A stretch of DNA of 64,000 nucleotides, from positions 62,001-126,000 of the forward strand of contig JAHLJZ010000065.1 in NCBI GenBank assembly GCA_025602915.1, written 5' to 3'. Positions 35,040-50,709 of the stretch are shown here, piece after piece. Made by a program: the position numbers and the translations under genes. Under the pieces are notes generated by a model that did no database searches, was not told the DNA's origin, and worked only from the letters and a program-made list of their open reading frames with translations. The number at the start of each line of letters is the position of its first letter. The stretch's first letter is position 1. This DNA comes from Paraphysoderma sedebokerense (taxonomy: Eukaryota; Blastocladiomycota; Physodermatomycetes; Physodermatales; Physodermataceae).

Positions 35040-36618
35040 ATGACAAATTCGATAGCCTCCTCCTCCACCTCCTCGCCCTCCATCACTCCACAAAACTCCC
35101 TGCCCTCTCTCACTCATGACCATCTAAAAGTCGGCCACACCGCCTCCCTCCTAGAATACCCGCAGACAATTGCCCTGTATCGACAAAACGCAGTCAAATC
35201 ATCCGACCCCGAAATTATAATCACCTTTGTCCAGTTCTTGCTAGAGGTCGCCCCTCAGTTGCCGAATGAAGAAAAAAGCCTACTGAAAGAGGCCGTAAAA
35301 ATGTGCAAAAAGGCCGCACAGAGTGGGTTTCCTATGGCGCAGTATTTATTGGGTACTCTCTTTGAAAAGGGAATATGCAATGAAAAGGGGAAACCCGAAT
35401 ATGGCAAGGCCTTTCCAATGTATATCAGCGCAGGAAAGCATGGACATGCAGACGGTAAGAAATTCCTAGTTGCCTCAAATATGGTTTTTGATCGAATTCT
35501 TAATACGACTTTTCATATTTTTTCTCCGTTATTTCCTATTTGGTACTACCCCCCATTCCCCCTATCTCGGCGTCTCTCCTTCATTCAGCTGCTTTTCGGG
35601 CGGGAGTGTATTACGAAACAGGCCGGGGTACATCGAGGTCACCCCAACGAGCAGTGCAATTCTATCAAAAAGCCGCCGCATTAGGTCATCCTGGTGCAAT
35701 GTACAGGTTAGGAATGGCTGGTACGTTTGAGTCACTTTCTGCCAATCCGTTTAAAAATTGTCGTCATTGAAAATCTCCATTATCTTTTTCTTGTCATTTG
35801 TCTCATTTCCTTTTTGGGCGTTCGACTTCCTCGCACATAGAACTTCATGGCGATCTTTCCCTGCCGCCAGACCCCCGAAACGGAGTAAAATGGTTAAAAC
35901 TGTCGGCAAACGCCGCAAATTCGTCACATCCGGAAGCACTTTACGAACTGAGTTTGCTGCATGAAGAAGGAATCCCGCATTTAATTTTTGTGGATCATGT
36001 GTATGCCGTCAAGCTGCTGACAGAAGCTGCTAAATTAGGCCATGCGCAGAGTGCTTTCAGGTTAGGGAGTTATTATGGTATGTGTGCTTCATTTCAACTA
36101 GGTTGTCAAATGACTGTTACAAGTTCATTACGAATGTCTGTGCTCATATGACAATTTGTATCTGGAAATGTATCATTGATCTAAACTAATTTATTGCCAT
36201 CTCATTAGAACACGGGAAACGGAACGTTTTACCCAAAGATCCACGACAATCATTTTCGTTTTACCTCATCGCTGCCGACAGCGGCCACCCGGAAGCCATG
36301 TTTGGCGTGGCCTCATGGTATCTGACGGGCTACCCGGCTGCAGATTTACCACCGTCTGATCAGGAGGCATTCAAGTGGATGTTGAAAGCTGCTGAATCTG
36401 GATTAGTCAAGGCAGAATACGCGTTGGCACATTTCTACGAGAGCGGTATAGGAACAGGAGTGGATTTTGAGCAGGCTTTGAGGTGGTACGAGAGTGCCGC
36501 TGGGAAGGGTGATGGAAGAGCTTTAGAGAAAATAAGGACGTTGAAGATGGGAGTGAAAAAGGATGGAGAAAAGAAAAAGAAGGGCGACGATGATCGATCA
36601 GAGTGTGTAGTGATGTAA
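35040..36618 (+). CDS. Skt5/Chs4-like Sel1-repeat protein with CaaX tail
   Basis: Four exons (35040-35454, 35589-35720, 35841-36077, 36209-36618) encode about 397 residues. A Ser/Thr-rich head of about 25 residues is followed by tandem Sel1-like repeats, visible as FPMAQYLLGTLFEKG, HPGAMYRLGMA, HPEALYELSLLHEEG, HAQSAFRLGSYYEHG, HPEAMFGVASWYLTG and VKAEYALAHFYESGIG. A basic stretch (KKDGEKKKKGDD) precedes the C-terminal CVVM, a CaaX farnesylation box. Sel1 repeats plus a basic, prenylated tail is the layout of yeast Skt5/Chs4, which activates chitin synthase at the membrane and ends CVIM. Role in chitin synthesis is therefore inferred; the protein is shorter than yeast Skt5. All splices are GT-AG in phase 1. 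Confidence 0.82.
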
Positions 36619-37318
36619 CAAGAACTTGACCTCCTTGGATAGTCATCAGATTTCATCGCATTCTCCTCTGTCCTGCTCCTTTTCAACCCGACCGATCTCT
36701 TGCCGACACATACCGTTCACTATTCCTCTTTTATCCACTTTTATCCATACTTCACATTGGCTGCATCCATTCCCCATTGGCAAGATACCGAACCATACCG
36801 CGAACTGCGCGATTGTACAATAGACTTGAACCAACCAGCGTGTTATCTGAAACGCATTATCTGTTTAGTTACTCTTTTACGTTTAATTTCTTTGCCTTGC
36901 TTTACCTTTCTTTGAACTTGATGCATGTGATTACGATATAATGAATCATTAGTGATACTAGGAACTAATGGGTAAAAATTGGGCTGTAGTCACCGTCGAG
37001 GACTGTATACTAGCAATAAAAAGGTTGGCGTGGGGATACAATCTAGCTGATAGATCAGCATTCGCAGTTTATGGTTTCTGCTTTCTATCGTGTGACGAGC
37101 ATTCTCTCTCCAGCCGTCCGGGGCAATTAAGGTGGAGCACATAAGCCACGTGACATGTCACACTCATTATGCATGGGGATTCAGATACAATGTGCAGGTC
37201 ACGTGACAGCTGAAATTCAACACAAACAGTGATTCATTGGAATTCCCTCCTTCCACAACCCCCAGATTCCCTATCCCCATCCCTCTCATTCCCACACCCT
37301 TGCTGCTGTTGCGAAAGA
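36619..37318. other. promoter region of MTHFR
   Basis: Intergenic stretch of 700 bases with no gene. It contains two CACGTGAC elements about 50 bases apart (listed separately) and a 12-base palindrome GTGACATGTCAC at 37150-37161. Confidence 0.6.
37147..37207. promoter_or_regulatory. paired CACGTGAC elements, Cbf1/Met-type, upstream of MTHFR
   Basis: CACGTGAC at 37147-37154 and the perfect palindrome GTCACGTGAC at 37198-37207, about 110 bases before the MTHFR ATG. In yeast, Cbf1 with Met4 and Met28 binds TCACGTG upstream of methionine-pathway genes, which include the MTHFR gene MET13. The match of site and target is suggestive; binding here is inference. Confidence 0.55.
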
Positions 37319-40448
<3,130 letters not shown>

Positions 40449-41102
40449 TTCCATACTCTTTTCGCGTGGGGGGTTGTCAAGCATGATGGTAACTGGATTC
40501 TTTGTTTCGTTTTTTTGATGGCAATAGCATCGTAATATGTTTTGTGTGTGACCAAGAAAAGGACTGTTCTTTATACAAGGTGAAAATCATGAGTTCTAAT
40601 GTCGTTTGCTTTTCCACCTTCAAATATCAAGATGTATTATATTAGTCCATTTGGCATGTTGTTTTCAGATTTTTGATTGTAATGTGTCTGTCTTAAAATG
40701 ATGTTGTTATATGAGAATAAAAAGCAACAGCTTTGATTTCGAACTTCGAATCGTTTCTTCAATTCAAGAAGTTGCTTGTCGGTGCAGACTAACACTCCGA
40801 TTGAATGTGATGAATGCATGTACAGTATTATCTGTAAAATTTCATAGTTTCTTTGTTTAAACATATTATATGACATGTAGGATCAGCGGGATATTATGCG
40901 TATTAACTCTGTTCATACATTTCCAATCGAAGGTAATCTGCAGATAGTGTGGCCTTGGGCCGAATGGCCGGGCGATCCAACAGTTTGGGGCCAACCCTCC
41001 TACGACAGCGATTTCTAGATTTCTATAGACCAAGTAACATAATTTACTTAATCTTTCTACTTGCATTCTTATATCTATTCAGACAACGAATTTCAAGGAA
41101 CA
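40449..41102. other. intergenic region
   Basis: Three-prime flank of MTHFR and promoter of the rhodanese gene. No gene, repeat or RNA seen. Confidence 0.45.
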
Positions 41103-41732
41103 ATGTCGAATATAAGGCCGGTATTGATGGAGGATTCAGAGTTGGTTCAAATTGTTCGAGATAAATATTTGGTTCCAGGGTTTGTTCGTTGTTTCTTGAA
41201 TTCCTTTTCAAATGATATTTATATATTTTTGATACACAAAGACAAATTTACCACTGATTAGACCGTGATTTCTGGATTTGTATAATTCATGTTAACCGAA
41301 AATTAAATAAATAGCCAAGACTACCTCGTCATTGACGTTCGGGACGACGATTTCCAAGGCGGTAATATCCCCAACGCAATCAATTTACCATCTTATATTA
41401 TCTCCAATTACTCCAATCATGGAATATTGCTCGAAAATATCCGAAAATACAAACATGTTAAAAAAGTAGTGTTTCATTGTGCATTGAGTAAACAGCGGGG
41501 ACCTAAATGTGCTAGGTTGTGGTGTGAAGGGTTGGAAATGGTGGCTGAATCGGAAAAGGAAGGGAAAGAGGGAAAAGAGAAAGAGTTGGAAGGGGAGAAA
41601 GATGGTGTGAGTAAACGAGGACAGGAAATTTATGTACTTAAAGGAGGGTTTGGGTTGTGGCAGAGTAAGTATAAAGATGAGGATGATTTAATTGAGAATT
41701 ATGATAAGGAGATGTGGGAGTATGAATGGTGA
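41103..41732 (+). CDS. CDC25-like rhodanese phosphatase (Ibp1/Ych1 type)
   Basis: Small rhodanese-fold protein of about 164 residues in two exons, 41103-41179 and 41315-41732. VIDVRDDDFQGGNIPNAINL is the typical CDC25/rhodanese signature. The active site is HCALSKQRG, a CX5R loop almost the same as that of S. pombe Ibp1 (CALSQVRG). Ibp1 and yeast Ych1 are small CDC25-class phosphatases; members of the class also include arsenate reductases (Acr2), so arsenate reduction is an alternative. An inserted, highly charged stretch (KEGKEGKEKELEGEKDG) lies between active site and last strand (YVLKGGFGLWQ). The first exon runs MSNIRPVLMEDSELVQIV. Cytosolic or nuclear. Confidence 0.88.
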
Positions 41733-41934
41733 AATGACTTTGGATAACTTCAGGTGGTTTTAATTGTTGGAAGAATTGAACCTCATTGAAAATATGAGAA
41801 TGTAAAGATAATAAACTTAGATTTAACGAACATCAATCATTTTTCACATTAAAAAAAGCTGTCTTATATTAGTTGAGATTTTAACTCTTTTTTACTAACT
41901 TGTATGATACAGTGTCGAGATGAATATTCAGCGA

Positions 41935-42945
41935 CTACAGCACTAAATGACGATTGTTGATTCCTTTCCTTCTGACGTTTGGTAACCGATCTACAATTTT
42001 TGTTTCTCTCTTCACCACAATCTTGGATTTTGGATTTCCTTTCTTATCTTTACTCCGCAACTCTCTGACGTACATCTTCTTGTCAACTATAATTTGCTGA
42101 TCTGCCGCCGGAAACTTTTGCTCGCTCCAATCCTCGGGCAAAAATCGACGTTTCAATACATTTTCAAATTTGGTTTTAGCTTTCTCGAGACCTCTCACTT
42201 GACGTCGCAACTTTTGCACTACATCACGATCAAACAAGTGTCTCTTCGTCTCTTGGTATACTTGATGATCTTTTTCGTAATCTGATTTCAAGGATTCGAG
42301 GGATTTAGAAATAGAGGGTAATGATTTCTGGGCTAGTGAATGTTTGACGTCTCCAGGTGCATCTACGTATTCGACGATAGCCAATGGTGCTTTGTCTTTT
42401 GGGTTGTTCCCAATCTTAAGAATACGAGTGTATCCGCCTGGTCTAGTTTCGTATCGCTGTGCCATCGAGCCGAATAATTTTGGTATCGTTATCGAGTGTT
42501 GCTAAAAATACATAACAGCAATTGTGGAAAATCGTGCGGCGATAGAAAATGGATTAAATAGAACCAGCATGGTATAATCAGAAGACTGAAATATATGTTG
42601 TATAAATAGTAATAGTAATTCACTTCAACATACAAATAAAAAAGTTTGTGCGTTTCGTTTAGCGTGATCTGTTCCCTTTTTCGCATATGTAACCATCTAG
42701 ATTGAACACACATGAGATGTCAGTGACGTATAACCTAAGCTTGAAAAGAAATCCAAAAAGAATTTTGACAAATTAAATTGAAGCAAGTATTATACCTTAT
42801 CCGCTAATCGCTGTATTTCCTTTGCCTTTGGGAGAGTTGTCGTAATTCTGTCATGGATGACGAGGGAAGTGACCAGATTTCGCAAAAGAGCTCTCCTATG
42901 GGCAGAATCTCTTCCCAATTTTCTGAAAAACAATCCGTGCCTCAT
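41935..42945 (-). CDS. mitochondrial large-subunit ribosomal protein bL17m
   Basis: Bacterial-type L17 of the mitochondrial ribosome. Exons 42945-42796 and 42501-41935 encode about 238 residues. Exon 1 reads [20 protein letters not shown] and [20 protein letters not shown], the L17 core (bacterial MRHRKSGRQLNR and [10 protein letters not shown]). Exon 2 continues with the conserved [30 protein letters not shown]. The roughly 100-residue C-terminal extension is basic and coiled, as in fungal mitochondrial L17. The intron of 294 bases has an ordinary donor. The gene is divergent from NAC beta, with 549 bases between the starts. Confidence 0.94.
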
Positions 42946-43494
42946 TATAGCAAGTTATTGATATGCTTTTGGATACAACTTTAGATATGGCCTTGGCAAA
43001 GGCGATCTTCAGAAGATGTCACGTGTCCGTTGCTAAGGAGGAAGGCCGGTTTTTTCTATTGCCGGGCGAGTCCATTTCCAATCAGACTCAAACACCCAAA
43101 TATTAAGGGATATTGGAATTTTCCGTCAGGTATGTTATGAATGTATCACTGCTAATTTTACTTTATTGTTTTAGCGCTCTTTTGAATTTTTCCTTGCCGT
43201 GTTTTTCAATTGAAACGGATGGTTGCCTTCTGCTGGTTCCTCACGGACAGGGAATGTTAATATCTGGGTTTGGCGATCTGGAAATGGGTTTTACACGCAA
43301 TGTGTCAAATTTTGCGAAGGCGCAAATATAGTGAGAAGAGGAAATATTTAGAATAGTGTTGGAGTGAGAATTATTGAATGGGCTTATGCTTTGCGTGATG
43401 AAATCCTACCGTATCTAACCTTTCCACGTCGTCAATCAATTTGCGCCCCGTCCCCGTACGTTTTCGATCAATTTACCAGAGTTTATACATCAAC
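42946..43494. promoter_or_regulatory. divergent promoter region of bL17m and NAC beta
   Basis: A shared 549-base upstream region serves two translation genes. It holds a GTCACGTG element at 43018-43025, of the same type as upstream of MTHFR. An open frame at 43113-43331 has no ATG and no family resemblance. Confidence 0.45.
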
Positions 43495-44185
43495 ATGAAT
43501 CAAGAAAAACTTGCCAAACTTCAGCAATCCGTCCGTATTGGTGGTAAAGGTACCCCCCGCCGAAAGGTCAAGAAGGTCCACAAGACCACTGCTGGCGATG
43601 ACAAGAAAATCCAAACTGCTTTGAAAAAGTTGAATGTTCAACCCATCGGTGGAATTGAGGAAGTTAACATGTTCAGATCTGACGGTCAAGTCATCCACTT
43701 TGCCGCCCCTAAAGGTACGCCAAACATAAATTATCTCGGGCCACTTTTTGTTTGCCTTAGTCTACATCAAAAGAGCCGTGAGTAGGTTTGAGCTGACACG
43801 AAATTTGCGAAATTTAGTCCACGCCTCTGTTCAATCCAACGTTTTCGCTATCTACGGACGTGGTGAAGAAAAAGGTACAGTTATAGTTCTTCGGCCCTTT
43901 CCGCCACTATTGTCTGCCAACTAACCGCTTTCTCGTTGCAATAGAACTCACTGAACTCGTCCCCGGTATCCTTTCTCAACTCGGTCCTGAGTCCCTTGCC
44001 AACCTCCGCAAACTCGCTGAATCTTACCAAGTCAGCCAAAGCGCTGCTAAAGGCGACGATGATGTCCCTGAATTGGTTGATAACTTGTAAGTTCGCTGTC
44101 TATTAATGATGATTCGTTTGAAAATCAGCGCGCTGATATTGACATCCGTTGATCTATTTGCTTTAATAGCGAAGAAACTGATTAA
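43495..44185 (+). CDS. EGD1: nascent polypeptide-associated complex beta subunit
   Basis: Beta subunit of NAC (BTF3/Egd1), a ribosome-bound factor that shields nascent chains. Four exons (43495-43714, 43818-43874, 43945-44086, 44170-44185) give about 144 residues, close to the fungal norm. Basic ribosome-binding head [18 protein letters not shown] domain [33 protein letters not shown] terminus [18 protein letters not shown] and VPELVDNFEETD. The last exon is only 16 bases and supplies the EETD end. The short first intron follows AAPK, where many fungal homologues also have one. Confidence 0.97.
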
Positions 44186-44677
44186 AATACCACATGCATT
44201 GGAAAATACAATGTTGGTGCGGATTGCTAAAATTTGTATCAAGTAACTGCCATATACTCTTCAAATAAAACAAATTGTCTCCATTGTAATATGCTTCTTA
44301 AATCTGCATCTGCCCCTCCTAGCGGGAACTCAGCCGAGGGTCTCAAAGTCAAATGTTGATTTGAGCTTTCAATAGTGTCACTATGGTGACTCTGACCTTG
44401 ATATATGCAACATTAATTTTGAACAGATGACTTTGTTGCCGAAATGCTTCATGAATCATTTCTACAATTCTACACATAATAAATCGTAATATATTACAGG
44501 ATCGCTATGTAAGTTGCTGATATGTACTTTGTTTACAACAAAAATAAATAATGCAGAATAATCTCTCTGCCGCAAAATCAGTTTTCCAACCACTTCCACT
44601 ATCCGCACTTTCCGTTTTTCAGATATTATACTTCCTATCGGACAACCTGACATCGACCGTAGACGAAGCATCGAATA
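44186..44677. other. convergent intergenic region
   Basis: Between the 3' ends of NAC beta (+) and the cyclase (-). No gene or repeat recognised. Confidence 0.45.
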
Positions 44678-47600
44678 CTACCTCACTCTCCCAGACAGAA
44701 GTTGTTTGGAGCCAGTAAAGGCTGTAGCAGCGATATGATTGTCTTGTGCATCCATGTCGGCCGGTCGACTTCCCTTGGGAACCGCCAAGCTACTCGAAGT
44801 TGATATAATGGATTCGTTTAGCAAAGAAGTATCTCCATGTTTGGCGAGTTTGTGTCTCAAGTAAGCAGAGATGAACCCATCGCTGTGATAAAAACGATTC
44901 GAATATTGCGGATTTGTCGAGATTCCTGGATCTCTAGCTACCATGAATGACGGCAATGACGAAGTGGGAAGAAGGTGGGATGCGTTCGTTTGCGACGGAA
45001 GGGGAGAGACGGAAGACGAAAAGGACGGTTTTGTACCATTATGACTGGTCTCTTCCATTTGTACAGACACTGCCGGCACAATCGACATATTACCCCACAA
45101 TTTCGTTTGATTCAAACCACGTTTCCAGATAGCGAGAGCCTTGTCCTTTTGATCTTGAACCAAGAAAACCAGACCTTGCGCAACTAACTTGAGCTGTCCG
45201 GCTAAGGTAATTTGCCACATCTTGTCCATTTGCTTGGCTACCATCTGCAGAAACGAAACGATAACTTTTGTTCCGCCCAAATTCTTAGCCAACATGTCCA
45301 CTTCGTCGTTGTCGTAGGCTATGAATATAAGATTCAGGAAAATAAATATCGATATCAAGCTTTGCCAATGATATGCTTTCAGTCGTCGTAATCGAACCAT
45401 AACATTTCGAAATCTGGCTGAATTATCTTGACGAGTGCGATAATCATATTCTGCGTTAATCGCTTGAAACGTAAGATATAAATATAATCCATCTTTCGAT
45501 GTATTATCCGCTTCTTCGACCAATGCTGCAAACCGTTTCTTCACCAATTCATTCAAATAAGTCATATCTTCTCTCGATGAGAATGAAGCGCTTAATGAGA
45601 TATCGAAAAGAAATGTGAAGACTAAGCACCAAAATTGGCCATGCCATGAATTCTTCTCCTTGGACTTATTCCATAGATCAATAGCCAACAATTTACATTC
45701 GTTATGATTTCCCTGAAGAAATTGAACAAACAGTAAAAGTCGCATCGACCGTTCTGCTTTCATCAAATCTCCAACCTTTGAACATTCTGTCATGAGCTCG
45801 TTCAATTTTCCGGCTGCCTGCGTCCAGTTTCCGGATAAAAGAGTAATCAAAGCAGTGTACTCTTTTATCATCAACGTATTCGACAATACAGGCGTTTGAT
45901 CTCGCTCCCATATCCACATAGCAAAGTCGATATATTTGGCGGCGTAGGAGGAGTTAACTCTGGTGGTGAACATGGCGTAAGCGGCTTTTGCGAGAAAGGC
46001 AGCATAAGTGGTATCGCGGGCCAAATATTCGGATAAATTTTGCGCACAGTACGTCGTGTATCGCCAGTATTCCAACTTCTCCATCTGAGCATAAACATCG
46101 GACAAAGAAGCCAATACCGTTCTGGTGATGTGCACAATTCGACGCTGAGGATCTGAAGGGGCAGATTTGGCCGTGCTGCGTGCCTGATTGCGTTTTAACT
46201 GTAACAACTGCAATTTCGTCCGTATTTGTAACGAAACACCGGGTTCTGGAAGATAAAAATTTAAAAGAGCCAGAGCTTTTTTCAGATTCTCTTCCGCCAA
46301 AGAAAGGTTTTCCGAAGCAAAGTAGGCATCTCCTAGTTCTTTATGCCATTTCGCTTTCTCAACATTATCATAGAGTACTTTCCCAGTTTGATCCTCCTTG
46401 ATTTGAACCATATTGAGCAAGTCGTTGTAATGACTGATGGCTTCATTCATGGCGTTATTTTCAAAGTAGAGATGACAAATCTGTTCGAGATAATACAGTT
46501 TTTTGTCAATGTGAGAGTTATCCGTTTGCTGGTAATGCTCGAATATCCGGATCAATAACCGATGCCGGTTCAAATGGTTCATTCGACTTTCGAAATAGAC
46601 GGCCATAGATAGATGCAGTTTCTGCTTTTGCGCGATTAACATGGTGGTGTAGATACTTTCTCGAATCACTGAATTCTTGAAGGAAAACCAGATCCCTGCA
46701 TTATCGTCATCGTCTTTTTCTTCGATTCTGGTAAGGAATGAATACTTGTCCATCTGCTCAATATCCTTGACAAGTTGTTGAGGCTGCTTCCGTAGAACCG
46801 TTTGATGAACTGGTTTTGGTGAATCCGAATAATTTTCGTACAACATGAAATGAAGCACATCGTCCAGCGAAAATTTTTGGCCCAAGACACTGGCAATTTT
46901 CAGAAACACTTGAAACATGAAATCTAAACGATCAAACTGAGAAACGATAATACTATGAAGGTCGGAGCCGGGGACTATTTTATCGAAATCAAAATCAGAG
47001 GGAACTATAAGTTTTCCGTCGGCCGTTATGGAATGTAACCTTCGATCTCGTAAAGTCATGATAAGCGATTTGGCGAACAATGGGTTACCGCCGGAAATTT
47101 TGAATACTTTCGAGGAAACTGCCTGATCGACATGCCTTATTAATTGACATTCTGTATCCGGGTCTCCATTCAAGAAATGGCTATTTGAAATTCGTCGAGG
47201 ACGAGCAGCGGAAGGGTAATTAGAGGACGAACCATTAGAGAACGGTGATGACAGAGACAGGGATAGCGGGGAAGGTGCGTGAGAAGCGGCTGAGTTTGAG
47301 GAACGCGCAAGGGAATCAGCTTGATTAGGATAAGCTGTAGCAGCTTGAACAGCTAAATTATTCCAAGTTTCAATTATCAATTCTGTTATCTCCTGTTCTG
47401 TTAATCCCCTCAATTTAATAGTCGTGGTACTAATTTTTTGCTGAATCTCCTCGTAAATAGCCAAGTCATGTTCGTTAGCGTAATGAGTCGCCGGTCGAGA
47501 AAGTAGACAAAATAACGCTCGCGGGCAAGTTTCAATTATATCGGAAGTGATTTGCCACGATATTGAATCCATCCACTGAGCTTCCGGTAGATAGATTAAC

Positions 47601-50600
47601 AGTTTATGGTTATCCGTCAAAATGTTAATCATGTTGCGAAGAATATCGGTTATTTCTTTCTGACGACTAACTCCTTGCAAGCTTAGATCAGAATCAGGTT
47701 TCACCTCATTTGGGAACATCACACTGAAAAGGCTCGCCAGATTTGGATTTTCTTTCAGCTTTACGAGGCATCGACGTATCTGTTGCTCCAACTCAGAACA
47801 TTGATCACTCTCCTTTTTCCCATTTCCGGTTTCTTCCTTTTCTTTTTTACTACCCGCTGTCGGCGAAAAGATGAATGATCCAAAGTAAAGACTATTGTGG
47901 GATCGTCCACTCGATATTCGTCCATTTATGGGAGCCACAGATTCGTTCGATGATTGTGTTGAACGAGGGTTGAGATTAGCCCCATGTGAAGTGTGTCGGG
48001 GCATGTTCATTGAACCGCGAAAAGTGAGTGCCAGGGTATTAGCGTTGGTTAATCTCCAGGCGTTATCGTCAGTTTTCGTGGTTCTATCAAGAAGCTTCAC
48101 GAGTTCACGCACTATAGTCCTGTAAGAAGTATAGGGGCTCGATCGCTCTGTTTCTGTGATTCGTGCCGAACTAAAAATGAACATAACCGTTAATATAGCT
48201 GTACAATTTACCGGGTAGTAACGAAGAATGGAATATTTACCATATACAATAATCCATTCCTTCTGCCGTCGTCTTGATATATTTTCCAAACGTAGCTACC
48301 CCTTGCCCTCCGTCGCCTTCCACTATGACTTTGCAAAACGTATGCGATTGCTTCACATGTCTTTCAAACAATTCATTCACCAATTTCTTTTCATTCTGTC
48401 TTCCTAGCATTGCGAGTTCCAGCATTTTAGAATTCTGTTCAGCATCCGGTCGCCGTTTCAGAGGTAAGAATATCGAAATCGGCTGTGTTTTCCCTTTTAC
48501 TGTTGTTTGTCCTAGATGATCAAAATCAAATTCTCGTTGACACAAGAGGTAAGAACGTTCATCGCAAATGATTGAATTTTCAGCCGCTTTAAGACACATC
48601 AGACGAGCCGCCATGTTAATTGAGTCGCCCATCTATAGTTAATAAAATTCACAGAAGACAGGTTTGAGTATCATTTTCATAGATTTTCAGAAAAGAAAAA
48701 CAACGGAATTACCAATGCGTATTCCGTTCGTAACGAATTTCCGACACCACCGATGGAGATGACACCTGTTGTAATACCGACTGAAAAATCTGCGTCTTCC
48801 TTATTAAATCCTTCACAGATCTCTAACCCAGCTTGAATTCCTTGCAGAGCATCATTATTATGACTCAACGGGGGTAGCCCAAAGAATGCTAAAATAATCG
48901 CGCCTTTATCATCTACATGAAACTGCCTTAATATTCCTTCATGCTTTCTCAATGCAACCTGAACTAACGTCATTGCACGCTGACATTTCGCCAAAGCCTC
49001 TTTCAATTTTTTATCTCGTTGTTTTTTGATATTATCGTAGACTTGTTTCGACTGTTCTAATCGTTTCTTGTGATCTTCGATTTCGGAGTTATACATATCC
49101 TGAACTTCTTTGCTCGCCAATTTTTCAATTTCCTTCACTAACTGTCTTTCTTTGTCGTGCAATATACTCTCTTGTTCAACTATATAAGCGGCCTGTTCTG
49201 CCATTTCCTCATCAATTTCTTCAACTTCTTTAAAACTCAATGACCCGACCTTAATAAACACGGTCGTCACTTGTCTTAGCTCGTTCAGACTCATAAGATG
49301 ACTGACGCCTTGATTGAGTTGAAAAGGTGAGGAAGACTTGATATCTGATTCCAGTTTGAATAAAGCACTTTCGTTCACGTAAAGTTTGTAGTGTTCGAAA
49401 TTGCGAGAGGAGAGGGAAGCGGTACTCTGAATCTCCCATAAACTCAGGAACTCATTATTTTCATCCCTTTTCTTGAAAACTGGTTTGTTACGGGGCATGG
49501 ATGTCGATTTAGAATGTGGTAGGGTGAGGGCAGAAGTTAACGTCGGTGGAGCAAAAATGCTGGCCTCTAAATCCAAGGCATCCGTGTCGTAATTTTCTTC
49601 CGGGAATTTCAGAGCGGATCGGTCGAATTTGTTCAGAATATAACATTTTTTGGTATCAAAGGAATCAAAATCCAGCATGCCAACGTGAACGAGATTTCGG
49701 ATCAGTTCGAATGCGCGTTTCGATACAGCGAGTTGACCTAGGGAAGGGAAAGAATGTGAGGTATTAAGTCAAAACTTATTGACTGAGATGTCTACGTACC
49801 AGCTTTCGCCAGATCCAGTACTGTAGCCAGCTGTTCCATAGCATCTCCGACAATGAAATGTTCCCATCGCCCTGGTTCTCCTCCCACATGCACATCAAAT
49901 ATCCTCCCGGCACCGACCCCCAGATGAATTTTCAATTCTTTAGTCGTCGGCTGGCCAGTCTTATCTTTACTACTCGGTGGTATGACCACCTGATAATTCT
50001 TAAGTTTCTTTAATAAATCTAAACAGCATTCGCAAGCTTTTATGACTAGGAAACCTTTCCTCCGCGGATCATTTTCAATTGGAGTCCCCGGTTTATCGTT
50101 GAGTGACCAGTAAAATAAGACAGCGTCCCCAACGAATTTGACAATATCTCCGCCGTGTAAGGATATGATTTGAATAATCTAGAGATTTAGAGGAATTAAG
50201 AAAGCAATAATTACGCATTAGCATTTGCTTTTATGCCTTCGACCAAATGGTCCAAACTGTCCTGAACTGCAGACACTAATACAATTCCTCCAAGCAGTGA
50301 ATGAAACGGCAAATACTCCTCCATATTTTAAGTCAAATATCAAAATCTGTAAACATACCTTATCGACGTACTCTTTCATTATCCTACTCAGTATTTCAGT
50401 TCCATCTGGTCCTCTATCAGCCAGAAAACTCGTCAAGGTAGAATATCCACTGACATCAGCCATAACGACTGCAGCGAATCCTTCCAAAGCGATAGGTTTA
50501 GCATTTGATAATTTATTTTCAGAAACTAAATGATCCACATATTGTCGAACATGTTTGGACACAAAATTAGGAATCAATCGTTCAAATGGTGTCACGTCTG

Positions 50601-50709
50601 GTTGTTCGTCTGGGATGATGGGTTCGAGTGGTTCGAAACCAGATAGAACGTTGCCCGACGTTGGAATCGGATTGGATGATGATAGATGATTGGGTGAAGG
50701 AGAGGTCAT
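44678..50709 (-). CDS. soluble adenylyl cyclase, ADCY10 type
   Basis: Class III cyclase with two catalytic domains, an NTPase-like region and TPR-like repeats, making cAMP; animal sAC is bicarbonate-stimulated. Five exons (50709-50359, 50178-49800, 49737-48713, 48632-48241, 48170-44678) give about 1,879 residues. C1 shows VVMADVSGYSTLTSFL with metal Asp near residue 85 and GGDIVKFVGDAVLFYW with Lys131 and Asp135, matching human sAC Asp47, Lys95 and Asp99. C2 shows VTTVFIKVG, GAIILAFFGLPP, VGITTGVISIGGVG and TEYALMGDSINMAARLM. A coiled coil of about 75 residues (about 415-490) lies inside C2. The P-loop is degenerate: VEGDGGQGVATFGK against GLPGYGKS in human; the Walker B-like region is LLIYLPEAQWMDSISW. 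TPR-like helices fill the rest. The ATG at 50709 is the first in frame. Confidence 0.93.

Noticed and set aside
43113-43331. 72-codon frame in the bL17m/NAC beta promoter region
   Set aside because: It starts with a non-ATG codon, is mostly hydrophobic without a family, and lies in a promoter.
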